A stretch of DNA of 64,000 bases from Devosia crocina (GTDB lineage: Bacteria > Pseudomonadota > Alphaproteobacteria > Rhizobiales > Devosiaceae). Shown here piece by piece: positions 1 through 7,850 of this stretch. Position numbers and translations under genes: made by a program. Location: NCBI RefSeq assembly GCF_900116545.1, contig NZ_FPCK01000001.1:1612001-1676000 (forward strand), read 5' to 3'. Within the stretch, counting starts at the first letter, position 1. Every line of letters starts with the position of its first letter. Under the pieces are notes generated by a model. The model saw only the letters and a program-made list of their open reading frames with translations. It was not told the origin of the DNA and did no database searches.

Positions 1-42
1 TCAATCACTTAGGTCGGCGCCGGCACTAGCGCCAGGCGCAGC

Positions 43-62
43 CATGTTGCGTTCGTGTTGCA
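43..62 (-). repeat. Putative integrase arm-type site, copy 1 (inverted)
   Basis: Read on the minus strand this is TGCAACACGAACGCAACATG. It matches the repeat next to the integrase (23494-23513) at 18 of 20 positions. It contains two direct heptamer-like units, TGCAACA and CGCAACA, 11 bp apart, which is the layout expected of arm-type binding sites of a tyrosine integrase. Function is inferred from position and similarity. Confidence 0.55.
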
Positions 63-112
63 CTTAGATACCCAGCATTTCCGGGCTTTTCTCGACACCC
101 CCGGCGAATCCA

Positions 113-132
113 TGCGACATGGACGCGACATG
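113..132 (+). repeat. Putative integrase arm-type site, copy 2
   Basis: The sequence TGCGACATGGACGCGACATG matches the copy at 23494-23513 at 18 of 20 positions in the same orientation. It consists of two GCGACA units 11 bp apart. With copy 1 it probably marks the attL-side arm of the element. Confidence 0.55.
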
Positions 133-147
133 CACACGGGGCACTGC

Positions 148-414
148 ATGACTGACAGCGCTGACGACGACGAGCATAATGGACCTCTGACGATGGTGGC
201 CGCCGTCACGCTGTCGTCGAGCGCCATTCTGGCAGCCCTCGTCCAGTCGCTTCACGACAAGGGTCTACTGTCGGGCGAGGAAACCGTCGAGGTCTATGAG
301 CAGGCGTTGCTCCTGCTGGAGATGCAGCAAGCCGCTGCCGACAACGTACCGGGCTACGGCGAAGCAATGGATATTGCGCGTGAGTTGATCGAGCAGCACC
401 TGAGGCCTGAATGA
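148..414 (+). CDS. Hypothetical small helical protein (88 aa)
   Basis: I chose the ATG at 148 because the upstream extension would read through the arm-type repeat; the ATG at 193 is an alternative. The protein has a hydrophobic helix near residues 16-30 and a mostly helical, leucine-rich remainder with an acidic tail. It overlaps the next gene by ATGA, so the two are probably translationally coupled. I do not recognise a family. Its place beside the putative left attachment region suggests an accessory gene of the integrated element. Confidence 0.55.
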   Translation: MTDSADDDEHNGPLTMVAAVTLSSSAILAALVQSLHDKGLLSGEETVEVYEQALLLLEMQQAAADNVPGYGEAMDIARELIEQHLRPE

Positions 415-668
415 GCACTCCTGCCCCACCGACCAAGTTGATCGTCTACCTTGCCTTTGTCCGTGATGAGGAAGGCGAACTTCAGCCGGCGTTCGATGCT
501 CGTGAAGCTCAGTCAGAGGCAGCCGCCAAACAGCAGGCGCACCTCCTATGGTCCTCAGGCAAGTACGCCGGCGCGATCGCCTGGTGGCGCTCGGCCGACT
601 TATTGAATGGTGAGTTTGGCGAGCCTGTTGTGCTGTTTTCTGAAGGCGAAGTTCCGGAGATGGATTGA
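411..668 (+). CDS. Hypothetical protein (85 aa)
   Basis: The start codon overlaps the stop of the preceding gene (ATGA). The protein is soluble, with a beta-strand-like N-terminus around residues 9-17 and a Trp-containing segment (LLWSSG, AWWRSAD) in the middle. No family is recognised. The reading frame and coupling to its neighbour support a real gene in a small rightward operon at the left end of the element. Confidence 0.55.
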   Translation: MSTPAPPTKLIVYLAFVRDEEGELQPAFDAREAQSEAAAKQQAHLLWSSGKYAGAIAWWRSADLLNGEFGEPVVLFSEGEVPEMD

Positions 669-765
669 CATGGGCAAGCTGGTTGAAGGGATGACGCTCT
701 GCCGGAGTACGCTTCAGTCGAAGGCTTGAGGGCGGTCCGCTAGAACCTGCAGCCGAGGCTTACGG

Positions 766-1044
766 ATGCCGAAAAAGATCACGCCACCTACGCTACCGGA
801 AGGCTCCTGGCCACGACGGCTCAATCCTGATCTCGCTGCCGAATACATGTTCGAGCCGTCGGCTGAGGCGTTCCTGGCAAAGGTGGGCACCGTGTACCCC
901 CTGCCTCAGATCGACGAGCCTGGGCGGCGTTTGTGGCTACGAGACAAGCTGGACGCAGTCCATTTCGTGAGAGCCGAACAGGATCTCCAAAACTTCATCG
1001 GCGGAATCAAGCGTCCGAGCTTCAACCGTAAGCGCAATGGCTAG
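766..1044 (+). CDS. Excisionase-like small protein, paralogue 1 (92 aa)
   Basis: This and the next gene are tandem paralogues. Both contain a GSWPRR motif near the N-terminus, an EPS.EAFL segment, a YP.P segment, and a C-terminal RRLWLRD.LD motif. That pattern resembles small winged-helix, excisionase- or AlpA-like proteins of alphaproteobacterial mobile elements, with the Trp-Leu-Arg motif as the recognition part. The assignment is tentative and rests on pattern memory, not a search. The end overlaps the start of the next gene by 8 bp. Confidence 0.6.
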   Translation: MPKKITPPTLPEGSWPRRLNPDLAAEYMFEPSAEAFLAKVGTVYPLPQIDEPGRRLWLRDKLDAVHFVRAEQDLQNFIGGIKRPSFNRKRNG

Positions 1045-1276
1045 GCCACCAATCATACCTGTGGGCTCATGGCCCCGCCGCATGAACGCGGCGTATGCTG
1101 CCGGCTATGTCGGTGAACCCAGCGTGGAAGCATTCCTGGATCGGGTAGGAAGCGAATATCCGCAGCCCCGCGTGAACGAGGGGCGCCGCCGGCTCTGGCT
1201 GCGTGATGATCTGGACCGCGCCATTGGCGCGACAGACGAGGAAACCGGCTATCAGGATGCGGCCGATATCCTCTAA
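1037..1276 (+). CDS. Excisionase-like small protein, paralogue 2 (79 aa)
   Basis: Second member of the tandem pair. It shares GSWPRRMN near the N-terminus, EPSVEAFLDRVG in the middle and RRLWLRDDLD towards the C-terminus with its upstream neighbour, and lacks that protein's basic tail. The 8-bp overlap implies co-translation. Two diverged copies side by side suggest duplication inside the element; they could act as a heterodimer or as excision directionality and regulatory factors. Function is inferred. Confidence 0.6.
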   Translation: MARPPIIPVGSWPRRMNAAYAAGYVGEPSVEAFLDRVGSEYPQPRVNEGRRRLWLRDDLDRAIGATDEETGYQDAADIL

Positions 1277-1984
1277 TGCCCCGAGAAGTCTGCATTGCTG
1301 CTAAAGCGATTTCTCCATCTGCTTCTCAATTTGCAATGGCAGGGCGGTGGACGAGTTTCCGGAAGCGCCAGCGTAACAGTCGATCGAGATCACCAACAGG
1401 TCGTAGATCGATGGCCGCAGTGCTTTTCCGGGCTGGCACGCCCAATCCCTACGCTGGGGCATTTGCCTGCCGGTGTCTCGCGCTGCCGGCGTAGCTGCGG
1501 GGCGGCCGAGTTGCAGCCACGCGAGGGAGTTTGCAGTCACGAGCTGGACCATTCAAAGCAATTCCATCAGAGACGGCCGTAGGCAGGCTGGGACCTCAGG
1601 TAGGCGCCCCGAAGGCAAGCAACGCCGCTCCCTAGCGCCAGCGGCCAGCGCGCGGGCCGCATCGAGGTGTTTAGGGACTGTAGACAGGTGCAGACGACAG
1701 GGGGCGGCACCCGACCGCAGATACGGGCGCAAGTTTTTCGGCAAAAAGCAGGGGGTTCAGCCCCAAGCCGTCTTTTCACTGCTTTTGTTACGGAATTTCC
1801 GCTGCTCGCTACAGTTGAGAGGGCTCGACGGCGTCACAAAGCTGCAAGATTTGATGTTTCATGCGCAATCATCGAGTGCTTCGAACTGACAAACCTGAAC
1901 GAGCGGGATGATCGGTAGCCGCAGAGCAATTCGACAGCACCCGGAAGCTCCTGTAACTGCTGAAGCAGCCCTCTGGAGACCTTC
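1277..1984. other. 708-bp gene-free stretch holding the left copy of the 38-bp inverted repeat
   Basis: No convincing gene is present. The open frames here are Arg/Ala-rich and overlap on both strands, as expected of GC-rich non-coding DNA. The stretch contains the left arm of the perfect 38-bp inverted repeat (1700-1737) and, just inside it, a small GGGG/CCCC hairpin. A ribosome-binding site for the secreted nuclease lies at its right edge. Confidence 0.6.
1700..1737 (-). repeat. Left copy of perfect 38-bp inverted repeat (structured element)
   Basis: The reverse complement of 1700-1737 is identical over 38 bp to 7367-7404. Read outward (minus strand), the element has a G4-loop-C5 hairpin, a spacer of about 17 nt, ACTTGCGCCCG, a 10-nt loop, CGGGTGCCGCCCCC, then after 22 divergent bases a TCCCTA. 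The same order occurs at the right copy with a shorter spacer. GCGCCCG can pair with CGGGTGC, so the core folds into a hairpin. Identity is unknown. Confidence 0.7.
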
Positions 1985-2410
1985 ATGCGCCCAGTACTTC
2001 TCATCGCGATCCTTGCCATCTTGGCTTCTCCTGCCCTAGCCAACGAGCCCTGGCGAATGTGCCACCCAGGCGAGCGCAACGGGCCCCAGAAGCGATGCCT
2101 AGTCGACGGAGACACAATCTGGCTCGGCGGAATGAAAGAGTCGCTCCGGCTGAAGGACTTCGACACACCAGAATCGATGGGCCACTTATGCGGGGGTCAG
2201 GCCGAGGTGGAGCTGGCGAACCGCGCCAGCGCTCGGCTACTGCAATTGCTCAACGAAAACGTGTGGACCGTCGAGATCTTCGGCACCGATCGCACCGGCA
2301 GTCGGCTCGAAGCTACAATCCGCATTGATGGCGTCGATGTTGGTGATATCCTGATTAGCGAAGGCTTGGCCCGTCGCTGGCCGAATGGCCACGAGTTCTG
2401 GTGCCGATGA
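1985..2410 (+). CDS. Secreted thermonuclease-family (SNase-like) protein (141 aa)
   Basis: A signal peptide covers residues 1-19 (hydrophobic core, cleavage after ALA). The mature part looks like the staphylococcal nuclease fold: LVDGDTIWL (strand with the metal-binding Asp), LRLKDFDTPE (an Arg/Asp pair in place of the usual R..G.DTPE), then a C-terminal ISEGLARRW segment, a common end of this family. A GGAG ribosome-binding site precedes the ATG. Exported nuclease acting on DNA or RNA outside the cytoplasm is the likely role. The next small gene overlaps its stop by ATGA. Confidence 0.75.
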   Translation: MRPVLLIAILAILASPALANEPWRMCHPGERNGPQKRCLVDGDTIWLGGMKESLRLKDFDTPESMGHLCGGQAEVELANRASARLLQLLNENVWTVEIFGTDRTGSRLEATIRIDGVDVGDILISEGLARRWPNGHEFWCR

Positions 2411-2574
2411 TCCGCGTCCCAAACTTCCCTCCCAAGCCTGAACCTCTCATGGATGATCTGCTGCGCGCAGTTAACGTCACAGAGGAAGAGCGCCAGGAGA
2501 TGCGGAGGGAGATCCTAGAGGACATAGCCAGGGAGCGCGGCAAGGACGCTGATGAGGCTGGCAAGCCGAAGTAA
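2407..2574 (+). CDS. Small acidic hypothetical protein (55 aa)
   Basis: The ATG overlaps the TGA of the nuclease gene. The 55-residue product is Pro-rich at its start (residues 3-13) and then a highly charged helix rich in Glu, Arg and Asp. The overlap and coding-like charge pattern support translation. It could be a small partner of the nuclease, but nothing in the sequence proves this. Confidence 0.5.
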   Translation: MIRVPNFPPKPEPLMDDLLRAVNVTEEERQEMRREILEDIARERGKDADEAGKPK

Positions 2575-2592
2575 CCAGTCCTGCAGAGACGG

Positions 2593-2790
2593 CTACGTGG
2601 TGCTTCCCTTCCGCACGCACACCGGCCCGCCATTGCTCCAGCCACAATAGTTCAGCCGCCCATCGGCGCGAGCCCGGCCGTAAGCGGCATTAGGCGCACT
2701 GCAATCCTCACAGAAGTAGATCGGAAATTTGTGGGTGGCGTCAGCAACCGGCGCGACAGAGCCTGTTTCAGATTGGAACTTGGTGGGCAT
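2593..2790 (-). CDS. Small Cys-containing hypothetical protein (65 aa)
   Basis: The protein contains FCEDCSAP and later NYCGW and PVCV, four cysteines spaced like a small zinc-binding knuckle. It starts 9 bp after the stop of the DUF2442-HTH gene on the same strand, so the two probably form an operon. Residues 1-20 lack a signal peptide. The family is not recognised with certainty; small zinc-finger-like proteins of this type are common in alphaproteobacterial phages. Confidence 0.5.
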   Translation of the reverse strand: MPTKFQSETGSVAPVADATHKFPIYFCEDCSAPNAAYGRARADGRLNYCGWSNGGPVCVRKGSTT

Positions 2791-2799
2791 GGGCTGTCT

Positions 2800-3246
2800 T
2801 CAGCGATCCAATCGCTCCCAGAGATAGAGCATTGCGAGAGCGATGTGTTTAGGGATTGGGTCTCCACCTCTGTAAGCAGTAACCCCCCTGCGCGACAAGC
2901 CTAACAAGCAGCTCAGCGCCTCGCTAGTAAGGTTCAGATCCGCCATGATGCTGCGAAACAGAGCAGCGTCCATGTCGGTCTTCGGCACTCGGCTAACCGC
3001 GCGGGAACTGAGTGATGATCCATCGCTCCAGCGAATACGAGATCCTTCATCGGCCACCTTCACAGTAGCAAAGACGGCGGTATCACTCCGCACCTTTGAG
3101 AACATGCGATGGTTGGCCAGCAGGAAGGATAGATCCTTCTCTTCAGAGATACCATTCACCCAAGTCACTCTAACCGTATGCCTGGCCAACGGCACCACTT
3201 CGCTCAAACGTTCGAGAGAACCCGAAGTCTGGAGAAGGTGCTGCAT
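2800..3246 (-). CDS. DUF2442-like domain fused to a C-terminal helix-turn-helix (148 aa)
   Basis: Residues about 25-88 fit DUF2442: a strand VRVTWVNG, an aspartate-loop segment, a FATVKV strand, and the IRWSDGSSLSS motif typical of the family. Residues about 105-145 read as a helix-turn-helix (LNLTSEALSCLLGLSRRGVTAY). DUF2442 proteins often accompany DUF4160 partners in toxin-antitoxin-like pairs; no DUF4160 is present, and the neighbour is the 65-aa Cys protein. A regulator or antitoxin-like role is inferred. Confidence 0.6.
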   Translation of the reverse strand: MQHLLQTSGSLERLSEVVPLARHTVRVTWVNGISEEKDLSFLLANHRMFSKVRSDTAVFATVKVADEGSRIRWSDGSSLSSRAVSRVPKTDMDAALFRSIMADLNLTSEALSCLLGLSRRGVTAYRGGDPIPKHIALAMLYLWERLDR

Positions 3247-3513
3247 ATCGACGTAACTCCCGTGGTGCCGCCTTACCGCCTCTGAAGCGAAGGATTGCCG
3301 ATACTAAAGAGGACGGCAACCCTCCACTGACCTGTATAACACAACTGGTGAGACAGCGGGCTACTTACTCTGTTAAATTCCGTTTCCGAACTAGCCCTCA
3401 ATCAGAGTGTCCTTGTTCAAACTTGGTAAAATTTTACTTTGTCGATGCAACGGACAGTGGCTGTACTTATTGGTTTGTGCAAGATTAACCTGGGATGGGG
3501 GTGCCAAGCGCAA

Positions 3514-4146
3514 ATGCAGCGAACGATTCCATGGAAGAAGGACATGCTGTTCTTTCGCGAAATCGTGGAAGCGTCGGGCATACTGGCTTGGATCACTCTC
3601 GAAGACGGCTACTGTGCGTACTACAGCCCCAAATGGTACGAGTTTACCGGGGCAGAACCTGGCTCCATGCTTGGCCTTGCATGGATCGAGCTACTACACC
3701 CAGACGATCAAGTCCGAACGCGCCGAGAGTTCTTTAAAGCCACGGATGAATGCCGAGAGTACGCTGTCGATTATCGTCTGCGTATGGCAGATGGCAGTTA
3801 TCACCTAGTTTGGGGCCACGGCGTTCCGCGTATCGATTGTCACGGGAAATTCCAAGGCTTTCTAGGGATGACGCAAACCATGCAGCAGTACGTTGCCCGT
3901 GTCGACCAACTGTCGAAATGGTTGCCCGCATCCGCAACATCTTCCGAGCATAAGCGGCTTCTTTCCGTCCGCGAGAAGGAGGTGTTCTCATTGATCGCCC
4001 AAGGCTACACCAGCGAGCGGATCGCCCGCGAGCTCGGCATACAGCCCCGAACTGTCGAAGAGCATGTGCGACGAGGTACAGCCAAGCTCGAGGCGACAAA
4101 TCGCGTTCATGCGGTCGCTAAAGCGATCAAACTCAATGAGATATAG
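3514..4146 (+). CDS. PAS-LuxR transcriptional regulator (210 aa)
   Basis: A PAS domain spans about residues 12-110 (HPDDQ, then a PAS-type core ending in GFLGMTQ). A LuxR/GerE helix-turn-helix spans about residues 145-205 (LSVREKEVFSLIAQGYTSERIARELG, RTVEEHV). There is no receiver domain, so it probably senses a ligand or redox signal directly. I chose the ATG at 3514, which has a GGGGGTG ribosome-binding site; TTG 3439 or ATG 3445 would add about 25 residues. Its 3' end overlaps the convergent gene at 4133 by 14 bp. Confidence 0.75.
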   Translation: MQRTIPWKKDMLFFREIVEASGILAWITLEDGYCAYYSPKWYEFTGAEPGSMLGLAWIELLHPDDQVRTRREFFKATDECREYAVDYRLRMADGSYHLVWGHGVPRIDCHGKFQGFLGMTQTMQQYVARVDQLSKWLPASATSSEHKRLLSVREKEVFSLIAQGYTSERIARELGIQPRTVEEHVRRGTAKLEATNRVHAVAKAIKLNEI

Positions 4147-4483
4147 GCGCTGGGACGCGTAAGTCTCGAAGTTCACCCATCAGGAGGTTACCCCAGGGTT
4201 TCGGCCAGACCGTGGGATCCCCCGAAACCGTAAACCGAGCGCCAGAGGCAGCAGCCACAAGCAAGCCGTAGCTTAAGGCGAATGGCAGCTTCATGAACTC
4301 GTCTTCGTGCTTCACGCCGAGCTCATCGCTGATTGGCTGCCTCGCAACCCAACAGGGTGTGGCGACCTTCCCATAGGGCTCTTCGTTCACCCACTTCAGC
4401 TCCAGGACCACGTCATCGTCTGGAGCCGCCTCTTTGTACCAAAACTGTCCAAGCATCAAAGTGTCCCAACCTTCAATGACCAA
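4133..4483 (-). CDS. Hypothetical protein (116 aa)
   Basis: The protein has alternating strand-like segments (VVLELKWVNEEPYGKV) and a C-terminal LRVPAPISH. No membrane segment is clear and no family is recognised. It is convergent with the PAS-LuxR gene and overlaps its end. The first ATG is at 4483; an alternative Met lies nine codons in. It belongs to the cargo enclosed by the 38-bp inverted repeat. Confidence 0.5.
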   Translation of the reverse strand: MVIEGWDTLMLGQFWYKEAAPDDDVVLELKWVNEEPYGKVATPCWVARQPISDELGVKHEDEFMKLPFALSYGLLVAAASGARFTVSGDPTVWPKPWGNLLMGELRDLRVPAPISH

Positions 4484-4662
4484 GACTAGCGTTACGCGAA
4501 TCCCTCATTAAGGCAAATAAATTCCCAGACACTGCTGTCGAGAAAAACCGCGACATCATTTGAGGCGAAGTGAATAAAAAAGCCTCACACATTACAGGAA
4601 AATGACAATTACTAAGTCCTTACGCGCAAGGCATAATGCGTACATTCAGACGAGGGCTCCTG

Positions 4663-5316
4663 ATGTACACCAACGATGTAATCCCGTTTCACGCATTAAA
4701 AAACAAGCTTGTGCACATCGTCGATCATGACACCAAGACTTGCCAAGCACTTTTGCTGCTGCTGCGAATGGAAGGTTTTGAGGCTACATTCTCACTGACG
4801 GCCGAAGACTTCTTGATCCGAGCAGAACGACGCACGCCAGATGTGGTCATCGTAAACAGCTTGATTGGCAACTTTTCTGGCCTAGCCCTCCTGCCCCAGA
4901 TCCGGCGATTTAACCCGTCGTGCGTTATTGTGATGATCGCTGACCGTCCTGACATCGATGAAACTATTCAGGCGATAAAGTCAGGTGCTACTTACGTATT
5001 CGGGAAACCGGTAGACCATGAACGCCTAACCTGGACAATTCGCAATGCATTTCGCCAGGCTGTGTGTATGGTCGAGGACGAAAACGGCGTGTCCCGGGTT
5101 AGCATTACGGGCTTCCCCCTGCTGACATCCAAAGAACGACAAGTTCTGGAGCTCATTGTCAACGGCGACTCCAGTAAGGTCGCCGGCAAGAAACTCAACA
5201 TTAGCCATCGCACCATAGAGGTCCACCGGGCTCATATAATGAGCAAACTAAAGGCCAGGAATGTCGCAGACTTAATGCGCGTGGTCTTAAGCGGGAACAG
5301 CCAAGCACCTGTTTGA
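4663..5316 (+). CDS. FixJ/NarL-type regulator with a degenerate (pseudo-) receiver domain (217 aa)
   Basis: Residues 13-130 are a receiver fold: the acidic pocket DHD (21-23) and the conserved Lys (GKP, 115) are present, but the phosphoacceptor position aligned with Asp54 of FixJ is Asn65 (VIVN), and the conserved Thr is Ala93. A LuxR/GerE DNA-binding domain covers about 150-210 (LTSKERQVLELI...HRTIEVHRAHI). It therefore probably works without phosphorylation. No kinase is adjacent. I chose ATG 4663, which has GAGGG upstream; ATG 4636 would add nine residues. Confidence 0.8.
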   Translation: MYTNDVIPFHALKNKLVHIVDHDTKTCQALLLLLRMEGFEATFSLTAEDFLIRAERRTPDVVIVNSLIGNFSGLALLPQIRRFNPSCVIVMIADRPDIDETIQAIKSGATYVFGKPVDHERLTWTIRNAFRQAVCMVEDENGVSRVSITGFPLLTSKERQVLELIVNGDSSKVAGKKLNISHRTIEVHRAHIMSKLKARNVADLMRVVLSGNSQAPV

Positions 5317-5422
5317 CAGCAGGAGGAAAGCGCAGCGCGTCAAATGCACAGTCTCCATCAAGGCCACGCTCTCCCTATCTCTTCACAGGCAAGTGCCTCT
5401 CTTGAGCCGGTGCAGTATGGGC

Positions 5423-6694
5423 TCAGCGACACATGGGAAGCTCCGCCCACCTAGTCGTGAACCGCGGCGACCGCATCTCGAACTTGGTCGTGAAGGTCTG
5501 CGGCTTTTTCGCACCGCCCATTGTTGCTGCGGGCACGACTGTCGCCCTGCCCCACCGTCGGTTGGCCTTGTCCATGGCTGCCATCACTTTTGCGGCGCGC
5601 TCGTGGTCCATAGCGTCGAAGAGGGCGCGCTGGCTTTGCGCTGGCGGCACCAAGTCCTGGGTGATGATGCCGGCCTTGCTGTAGCGGAAGCCGTCCTGCC
5701 AGAGTGCGTCGACAGCCCGGCGCGCAGCTTTGATCAGTGACAAGGTGTCGTTGGTGGCCTCCGGGATGTCGACGGTCATGGAAACCGAACGCTGCGGATC
5801 GTCCTTGCTGAACTGCGACGTGTGCATGAAGACGGTGACGTGATCGGTCGCGAGGTTGTGCCGGCGCAGCTTCTCGCCGAGGCGGGTGGCATACCCGGCG
5901 ACGGCCTGCTCCATCTGGATCTTCTGCGTTACGCGCTCCCCGAAAGACCGAGTGACGGCGCAACCCTTGCGCTGCGGCGCAACGGCCTCTAGCGCGATGG
6001 CCTGGCGGCCGTTTAGCTCGTGGATGATCCGCTCGCCGACGACAGTCATGAGCTGCCGCGCGAGCTTCGGGTCCATGTCTCGGACCTGCCCAGCGTATTC
6101 GATGCCGAGGTGTCGAAGCTTCTCCTGCGACGCGGGACCAATGCCCCAAACGTCGGCAATCGGGAACGTCGCCATCACCTCAGCCCGGATACGCTCTTCC
6201 GAGAGATCGAGAACGCCACCCGCCAGCTTCTTGGCAGCCTTATTGGCGAGCTTCGCAAGTGTCTTCGTGGGGCCGATGCCGACGCAGCACGGGATGCCGG
6301 TCCACTGGCGCGTCGTCGATCGCAGATCACTAGCCCAGGCCGTCCGATCTTTGATGGGCAGGTGCTCGACGTCAAGAAAGCTCTCGTCGATCGAGTAGAT
6401 CTCGATGTCGGGGCTGAAGCCTTGATAGACCTGGTTCATACGCCGGCTCATGTCGCCATAAAGGGCGTAGTTGCTGGAGAAGACGGCGACGTTGCCGCTG
6501 CGGCAAATGTCCTTGATCTTGAAGAATGGCGCGCCCATGCCGATGCCCAGCGCCTTTGCCTCTGCCGTTCGCGCGACCGCGCAGCCGTCGTTGTTGGAAA
6601 GGACGATAACCGGCCGCCGCTCGAGCTTCGGATCGAAGACGCGCTCGCATGAGCAGTAGAAGCTGTTGCCATCGATGAGAGCGAGGGCGGTCAT
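5423..6694 (-). CDS. umuC: UmuC, catalytic subunit of DNA polymerase V (Y-family) (423 aa)
   Basis: Full-length Y-family polymerase. Asp8 (ALIDGNSF) and Asp103-Glu104 (SIDESF) are the metal-binding catalytic residues. A helix-hairpin-helix-like thumb lies near residue 185 (VWGIGPAS), and the little-finger domain follows; the C-terminal UmuC extension is present. It would carry out error-prone translesion synthesis with UmuD'. Its start overlaps the umuD stop by ATGA, so they are coupled and under the SOS box upstream of umuD. Carriage on a mobile element is common for this operon. Confidence 0.95.
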   Translation of the reverse strand: MTALALIDGNSFYCSCERVFDPKLERRPVIVLSNNDGCAVARTAEAKALGIGMGAPFFKIKDICRSGNVAVFSSNYALYGDMSRRMNQVYQGFSPDIEIYSIDESFLDVEHLPIKDRTAWASDLRSTTRQWTGIPCCVGIGPTKTLAKLANKAAKKLAGGVLDLSEERIRAEVMATFPIADVWGIGPASQEKLRHLGIEYAGQVRDMDPKLARQLMTVVGERIIHELNGRQAIALEAVAPQRKGCAVTRSFGERVTQKIQMEQAVAGYATRLGEKLRRHNLATDHVTVFMHTSQFSKDDPQRSVSMTVDIPEATNDTLSLIKAARRAVDALWQDGFRYSKAGIITQDLVPPAQSQRALFDAMDHERAAKVMAAMDKANRRWGRATVVPAATMGGAKKPQTFTTKFEMRSPRFTTRWAELPMCR

Positions 6695-7146
6695 TTGCGG
6701 ATGCCGCGGATCGTATTCGTCACAACGCCCCAGATTGAGACCTCAGTGCCTTCCGAGATCAGGAATGGCGGCAGCTTTGCGTTCTCGTTGTGCAGCACCA
6801 TGACCCCGCCGCGCCGGTTGAGGCGCTTCAGTGTGGGGTCCCCATCGATGATGACGAGGACGACGTCCCTGTGCTTGGGCGCCAGTGATCGATCCACCAC
6901 GACGACGTCACCTGGGAAGATCTTCACGTCGATCATGCAGTCACCGACGACGCGCCAGAGGTAGCTTGAGATCGGATTTGGGACGAGGATCTCGTTGAGA
7001 TCGATCATCGACTCGATGAAGTCGTCTGCCGGCGACGGGAAGCCTGCGTGAACGCTCTGCCCGACAAGGGGGATACGAGTTTTGAGCAGTGTCGAGAGAG
7101 GCACCGGCGTGCCACCGGGTGCCATGACTATTCGACTGATCCGCAT
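6691..7146 (-). CDS. umuD: UmuD-like S24 peptidase with Cys at the nucleophile position (151 aa)
   Basis: It aligns with UmuD along its length: self-cleavage region [11 protein letters not shown] (Ala34-Gly35, where E. coli has Cys-Gly), an active-site GDCM with Cys70 where Ser60 is expected, and the general-base Lys107 (TLKRL). The Ser-to-Cys change is a clear TGC codon. UmuD normally self-cleaves on RecA filaments to activate UmuC; a Cys nucleophile may slow or abolish this. I started at the ATG at 7146, 47 bp downstream of the SOS box. Confidence 0.88.
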   Translation of the reverse strand: MRISRIVMAPGGTPVPLSTLLKTRIPLVGQSVHAGFPSPADDFIESMIDLNEILVPNPISSYLWRVVGDCMIDVKIFPGDVVVVDRSLAPKHRDVVLVIIDGDPTLKRLNRRGGVMVLHNENAKLPPFLISEGTEVSIWGVVTNTIRGIRK

Positions 7147-7193
7147 GCGACGACTCCTTGGCGAGGACAAAGCCAAGGCTCGTTTATAGGCAT

Positions 7194-7208
7194 GAACAAA
7201 GAAGGAAC
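7194..7208 (-). promoter_or_regulatory. LexA (SOS) box upstream of umuDC
   Basis: On the minus strand the sequence reads GTTC-CTTCTTT-GTTC, a perfect match to the alphaproteobacterial LexA box GTTC-N7-GTTC. It lies 47 bp upstream of the chosen umuD start codon, within the expected promoter, so umuDC should be repressed by host LexA and induced by DNA damage. Confidence 0.85.
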
Positions 7209-7850
7209 GGAAGGGGCATTGCCTTGTGCAAAGTGCCCAAACCACAACTTGCACATGGCTGCGTTCAAAAATGTCCCTTTTGAAGCGGACGTCTGCGCCC
7301 AAACACGAAAATTATCCAACGAATTCAACAGAGGCATGCCTATGGGGGCGAACCCCCCTAGAATTGAAAACTTGCGCCCGTATCTGCGGTCGGGTGCCGC
7401 CCCCACCGATTACCTCCCTAGTACGGTCCCTAGACCCCTGCTCAGCGCCTCAGCCGTGGCCTGTGGCAGGAGTTACGCTCACCAGACACCCTTGGCCTCA
7501 CCTGACTGCCTACGCCCGCCCACGCCCTCCGCTGCGCGCCGCCCTGTCGGGCGCTCGCTGTCGCAAGTGGGTAAGGAGATATTGGGGGAGGTGCTGCGGT
7601 CCGTCTGCACCCTCCGCCTCCACATGGGCAGGGTTGTAACCAGGTGCTTGCACCTTGATTCAATGCCTCACTTGCGGACAGGACAGGCTGGCGAATGGAC
7701 ATCCTAAAGCACAATCGCCGATCAGGCTGGCGCGGTGCCGAGCATGTGGACCATTCCGGAATTTGGCAGGAGAATTCAGAACCAGGGGCCGGTAAGAATT
7801 TCGGCGACGATTTCCACTTGAGATTCGCTCAATCAGCCAGGGCCGAGGTG
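7209..7850. other. Gene-free stretch of about 640 bp with the right copy of the 38-bp repeat
   Basis: No convincing gene. It holds the right arm of the inverted repeat (7367-7404), a hairpin GGTGC/GCACC around 7590-7612, and a short perfect palindrome AGGTGC-TT-GCACCT at 7642-7655. Open frames here look like GC-driven shadows. Confidence 0.55.
7367..7404 (+). repeat. Right copy of perfect 38-bp inverted repeat (structured element)
   Basis: Identical in reverse complement to 1700-1737. A G5/C6 hairpin (GGGGGCGAACCCCCC) sits 12 nt upstream, and TCCCTA follows 22 nt downstream, as at the left copy. The two copies point away from each other and enclose the nuclease, regulator and umuDC segment. 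It may be a structured RNA, a recombination end or a protein-binding site. Confidence 0.7.

Noticed and set aside
1..40. GCCGGCAC near position 18-25 resembles the tRNA-Thr acceptor end and might be the attL core.
   Set aside because: Only eight bases match; the T-arm and anticodon parts of the 23551-23597 core are absent, so the core is not here.
1473..1889. A 138-codon plus-strand ORF across the left inverted repeat, sharing GAAPDRRYGRKF with an ORF at 7128-7406.
   Set aside because: The shared peptide is just the translation of the 38-bp repeat; the remainder is Arg/Ala-rich and unrelated, with no ribosome-binding site.
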